Part shown: positions 60,298-64,000 of the stretch, one piece after another
How positions within the stretch are numbered: position 1 is the stretch's first letter
How the letters are laid out: each line of letters starts with the position of its first letter
Origin: Fasciolopsis buskii
Lineage: Eukaryota > Platyhelminthes > Trematoda > Plagiorchiida > Fasciolidae
Assembly: GCA_008360955.1 (NCBI GenBank)
Contig: LUCM01001813.1
Coordinates: 139,635-203,634 of the forward strand
Length of the DNA stretch: 64,000 nucleotides
Reading direction: 5' to 3'
Notes under the pieces: generated by a model
Database searches by the model: none
Told to the model about the DNA's origin: nothing
Seen by the model: only the letters and a program-made list of their open reading frames with translations
Position numbers and translations under genes: made by a program

Positions 60298-63200
60298 TTT
60301 ATTTTTGTCTCATACATTCAGGCCATCTTGTAGTAGGTCCGAAACGGAGCGTGGAAAAGTGAATTTTTGAAGATATAGAATCTTCGGTTTTTGCAACTCT
60401 TTCCGTTAAGTTCTTTTTTGTTTTCCATCGATTGGCTATTTTGTTTTGGGTGAATAGCGAGTTGTTTTTCGCTAACCTCAGTTCGAAATGAAATGCTCAT
60501 GTATAAACTCCAGAAAACGTTTCCGTCTTGGTGTCGTTCCTCGCCCGGTTCGTCGTATGCTACCATTCACTAACTTGGGTCAGTCAGATAGAACGTAAAT
60601 TATCAATAAAAATCTCAGCTCTTTTGTTATTGTTTCTGCTCCGTGTCCATCATGGAGTTAACGTCATTCAGGTGTTCAAGTCTCAATCATTTAAGAAAGA
60701 ATAACTCGCTATTTTAGACCCTATGAACACAGGTCACTTCCTCATTCAGGTCCCACTTTGAAATGGTTGCCAGATGATTACCAATCAATAAAAATGAGAA
60801 AATATGACAGGCAGAAGGAGAAAGAAATCCCATAGAATTTCAGCTGGCCGTTGGTTATTTGTAAGGCAAAAGCAATTGTCACTTTTATCACAAACTTTAA
60901 CATTCCGGATGATGGCCACATGGTCGCATGAAGTCCAGATTGGGCACTAAACAACGGTGAAACCTTGTAGAGACAAAAGCAACCGGATTTCGGTGTCGCG
61001 AGCAAACTAGATATCTGATGTGGAAATTACGAGGAGAAGCATGTAGTAAACGTTTGGAAGCAACAGCTAGTATGCGCCCTTAGATAATTTCCAGAGTTGA
61101 CCAAAACGACCAATAGTCTTTATTATTGTTTCTCATGTTGCTACGTGGTTAATCCCAGTAGTCAGTCTGGTACGACGTTTTGGAGCTGGCAAACGCAAAA
61201 CGTTGTGTTATAAATTAGGGGTTATTTACACAAATTCGAAATTTCGTGATCTAGTCCGTCAATTAAATTTACTTGCAAAACGACCCGTGGGTCAAGAACT
61301 CTAGTCTCCGATCGTCTCGGAGTGACTGTTCCCTGTTTCGCTTGACCAGCTTCGATTTATCTGTAGGTTTATTCTGACTTCTGTCTCCGTTTTATCCATT
61401 TCTTTTTAATTCACTTAGTGCTTTGACAGGTTTACCTATCGTTGAACAGATTTCACTGCGAACATTGATCGTTCGTGGCAGGATTCATTTCACTGCTGCT
61501 GCACCACTGCTTTTCTCTCCCAGATGACCCTTAGGATCAAGCGGAAGACTTTAGGAGATTATGCATTCCGATCACTTGCTCTCAGACAAGCAAGTAATCA
61601 CATATTCATTTCACTAAGAAATCTGCCTTGTTAAGGGTTAACCACGGTAACAAAAAGGTCGGCCAGTTGTATTCACCAACAAAAACGTTGTGCTGCGGAA
61701 TTGCTTACATCAGAATTTCACCTGACGCACCGATTTCCATGACGTTGCAAATCTGGTTTAGTTTAAATTTTTTAACAACAAGATTGCATGAAAAATGTCG
61801 ACGAGTTGCATTTTCTTCGGGCAAAACTTAAGAAGCTAACACCGTCAACTTAGAAGGGGATCGGAAGTGTATAATAAGGGATTCATGTTCTTCGTCGAAT
61901 ACATTCCGCTTAATCGGAATTTGTGCAAAATATAAAACAATAAAATTGTGGCAAATTTTACTGAGAGGGGCGGTTGAGGTGCAATCAGTCCAAATTGCAA
62001 GTGACTGGTTAAATGCAAAAGACAGAAAAATATGTGACTATTTTAGACCTGAGTGAAGCAACCAAGGGATTTGCTAGAAAAATTTTCTCAGGCTTTGATG
62101 TACACGTCCCATAACTTGGTAATAAGTAAGCCAGCTGGAATGGAAGAAACACGACTGTTGCCAGGTAGCCCTAGAAGAAGAGTGCAAAAAGTCTTCCTTC
62201 CATAGGTTTGCAAAGGTTGCTTGCTCCTAATTTAGTGTCAAGAATGCAAACTGATGCTGTTTTATACTTTTTAAGAGTTGTTTGTCACTCCAGAGGTAGG
62301 AAGTGGACATGGCACGAATGGATATGTGTCTGGAATGTCAGCTGATGGACTTACCACGGCTGCCTGCCGATCGTCCAACGAAATTCGACAACCCATGAAA
62401 TAACACACATGTTACTGGGTAAGGATTGACTGGTTAAGAAGTACTTCCGTTGGGCTTTGATTATGCATTTTGGAGGAGTTCACCATCTTTTTCTCTAGTC
62501 TTTGAGATTCTCTTAGCTACCGGGATGGAACAATGAATGCGAGACATGTTTCTCTGTTCTGCTTGCAAGCACCAAATTTTCTCACAATCAGTTGCAAAGA
62601 TACCTAACTTGGTTATCTTGAAGGCTCGTGTTTCCATGCATCTTGACAGGTTGTGAGATGTCCGCTCAAAAAATTCTCTTACTTGTAAATTTCGAGGCAG
62701 CTTAACTAACAAAGTATTATTTTCTGATATGAAAAGAAAACATCTGTTCAACGATTCATTTCATGGAGAGAAATGCAATATTCTAAATGAAACTTTGGTG
62801 GCTGAGTACAAGGTGTGTGGTGAAACTTGTTGATTGTTGGAAGTGATTATTTAAGTTTTGCAAGAACATGCTTTTTGGGAATGAAAAAGGTTGGTGTGTA
62901 TGTGTGTGTCCATTTTTGCACTGATGGACAGAACGGAGCCATTCTAGATGCTGTTATTTCTTATCCGCAAGTGAGGCCGGACGAAATCAGTCAGAAAATG
63001 GCAATTCCAAACCGTCAAAGTTCATCCGTTTCATTCCCGACAGTCTAAGGGCAGGAACATATTTGACCGCGATGATTAGAGATAATCTTGGCTAAACTGT
63101 TGATTCTTGATATTCCGTATCATAACTCAGGAAAGGTTGGTGGGATTCAGTCTTTGTATATGAGCGAGCAAAGACACCTAAGTTGACCCTACTTCCCAAT

Positions 63201-64000
63201 GATTCTTAGATGTCTTCCGTTCTTCTGTGCTGAATTCGACAAATACAAGATCTTATCGATGTCGTCCCACCGCACATTTAACTCTGTTTAACCACAGTAA
63301 GCAACGTGTTTTTCTAACATGCGATGACAATGTTGACTCATTTATTTCTCATAAGGCTTTAGAAAGTCTGAATTCTTCTGTAAGATTTCATTCCGCGGCT
63401 ATACTGATAAAATTATTAGTCCTCAAATGCTTGTAATAGGATCCCGTGTGATAAATCGCTCCAATGAACAATCAGAAAATTTTATGTCCCATTTTATTAC
63501 AATTAATCCTCTTATCAGACCCAACTTCGGCATTCAATTCTTGGTTTGAATGAGGTATAGTTCTGAAGGCCACTCAGTCAGTTCACTTGCTATAGGCCGT
63601 CCGGATGGTGTGGGTAGTCTTCCGGGCTGAATGTTGTTTTTTTCTTCATTTTCGCTTTCATCAGTGTTTCTTCGTAGTGTTTTCTCAGTATTATTACTAC
63701 TACAAATCCAGCCCATATATTTAGAATTCTATTCTTATTGAATGATATCGCCATGCTGCTGCGAATGCATATCTGATGTATATTTTCTGAAGTCAAACGT
63801 CGCAGATCAAGAATGAATCAGTGAACTGATTAAAACAAATCATTTCCATTTAATTGAATTTTTATGCTTAAAGCTAATGAACCCAGCAAAGAAATCGGCA
63901 GTTGGCTTTACGTAGACAGCCTATCGTTGTTTCGTGGGTCTTTACAACACCGCCAATATTTGGAGTGATGCACTTTAGTCTTGGTCATCAGTGCTCTCGT
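60298..64000. other. Intergenic stretch to window edge, nothing recognised
   Basis: Short open frames only (all under 100 codons), without motifs, splice context or repeat partners in the window. Confidence 0.45.

Overview
This window is eukaryotic nuclear DNA. It has low coding density, large introns, canonical GT-AG splice sites and many decayed retroelements. The mix of Penelope-like elements carrying a GIY-YIG domain, RTE-type non-LTR elements, and a tRNA-headed short repeat that carries a hammerhead ribozyme (the architecture of the schistosome Sm-alpha family) points to a flatworm, most likely a digenean fluke. The species is not determined.

Only one host gene is supported: an SLC26-family anion exchanger / sulfate transporter on the minus strand. 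Its start codon is at 29647. Four coding exons are visible (29197-29647, 21195-21305, 6513-6634, 5746-5910), joined by introns of roughly 7.9, 14.6 and 0.6 kb. The reading frame is still open after 5746, so the remaining membrane core and the STAS domain must lie to the left, beyond the window or in exons I could not find. The short family segment normally found between the second and third visible exons was not located.

The rest is mobile-element debris. Positions 1-784 hold the C-terminal end of a Penelope-like polyprotein with an intact-looking GIY-YIG domain. Positions 2335-2803 are a frameshifted RTE endonuclease. Penelope relics lie at 6003-6134 (reverse transcriptase) and 6959-7505 (GIY-YIG), on either side of SLC26 exon 3. 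RTE reverse-transcriptase relics lie at 44555-45836 (minus) and 51688-51960 (plus). Short Penelope 3' termini lie at 47552-47659, arranged as a palindrome, and at 60175-60282, flanked by a perfect 15-bp direct repeat.

The most interesting element is a short repeat of about 395 bp with a tRNA-like RNA polymerase III promoter followed by a hammerhead ribozyme motif. It occurs as two closely similar copies (35709-36105 minus; 48290-48712 plus, where two units adjoin in tandem) and as older copies near 14.1, 42.7, 55.4, 55.7 and 57.8 kb. Other tRNA-derived short elements, microsatellites and a 420-bp ATC-type repeat fill some of the intergenic and intronic DNA. From 29.65 kb to the right edge I found no recognisable host gene, only one short signal-peptide-like open frame near 32.7-32.9 kb.
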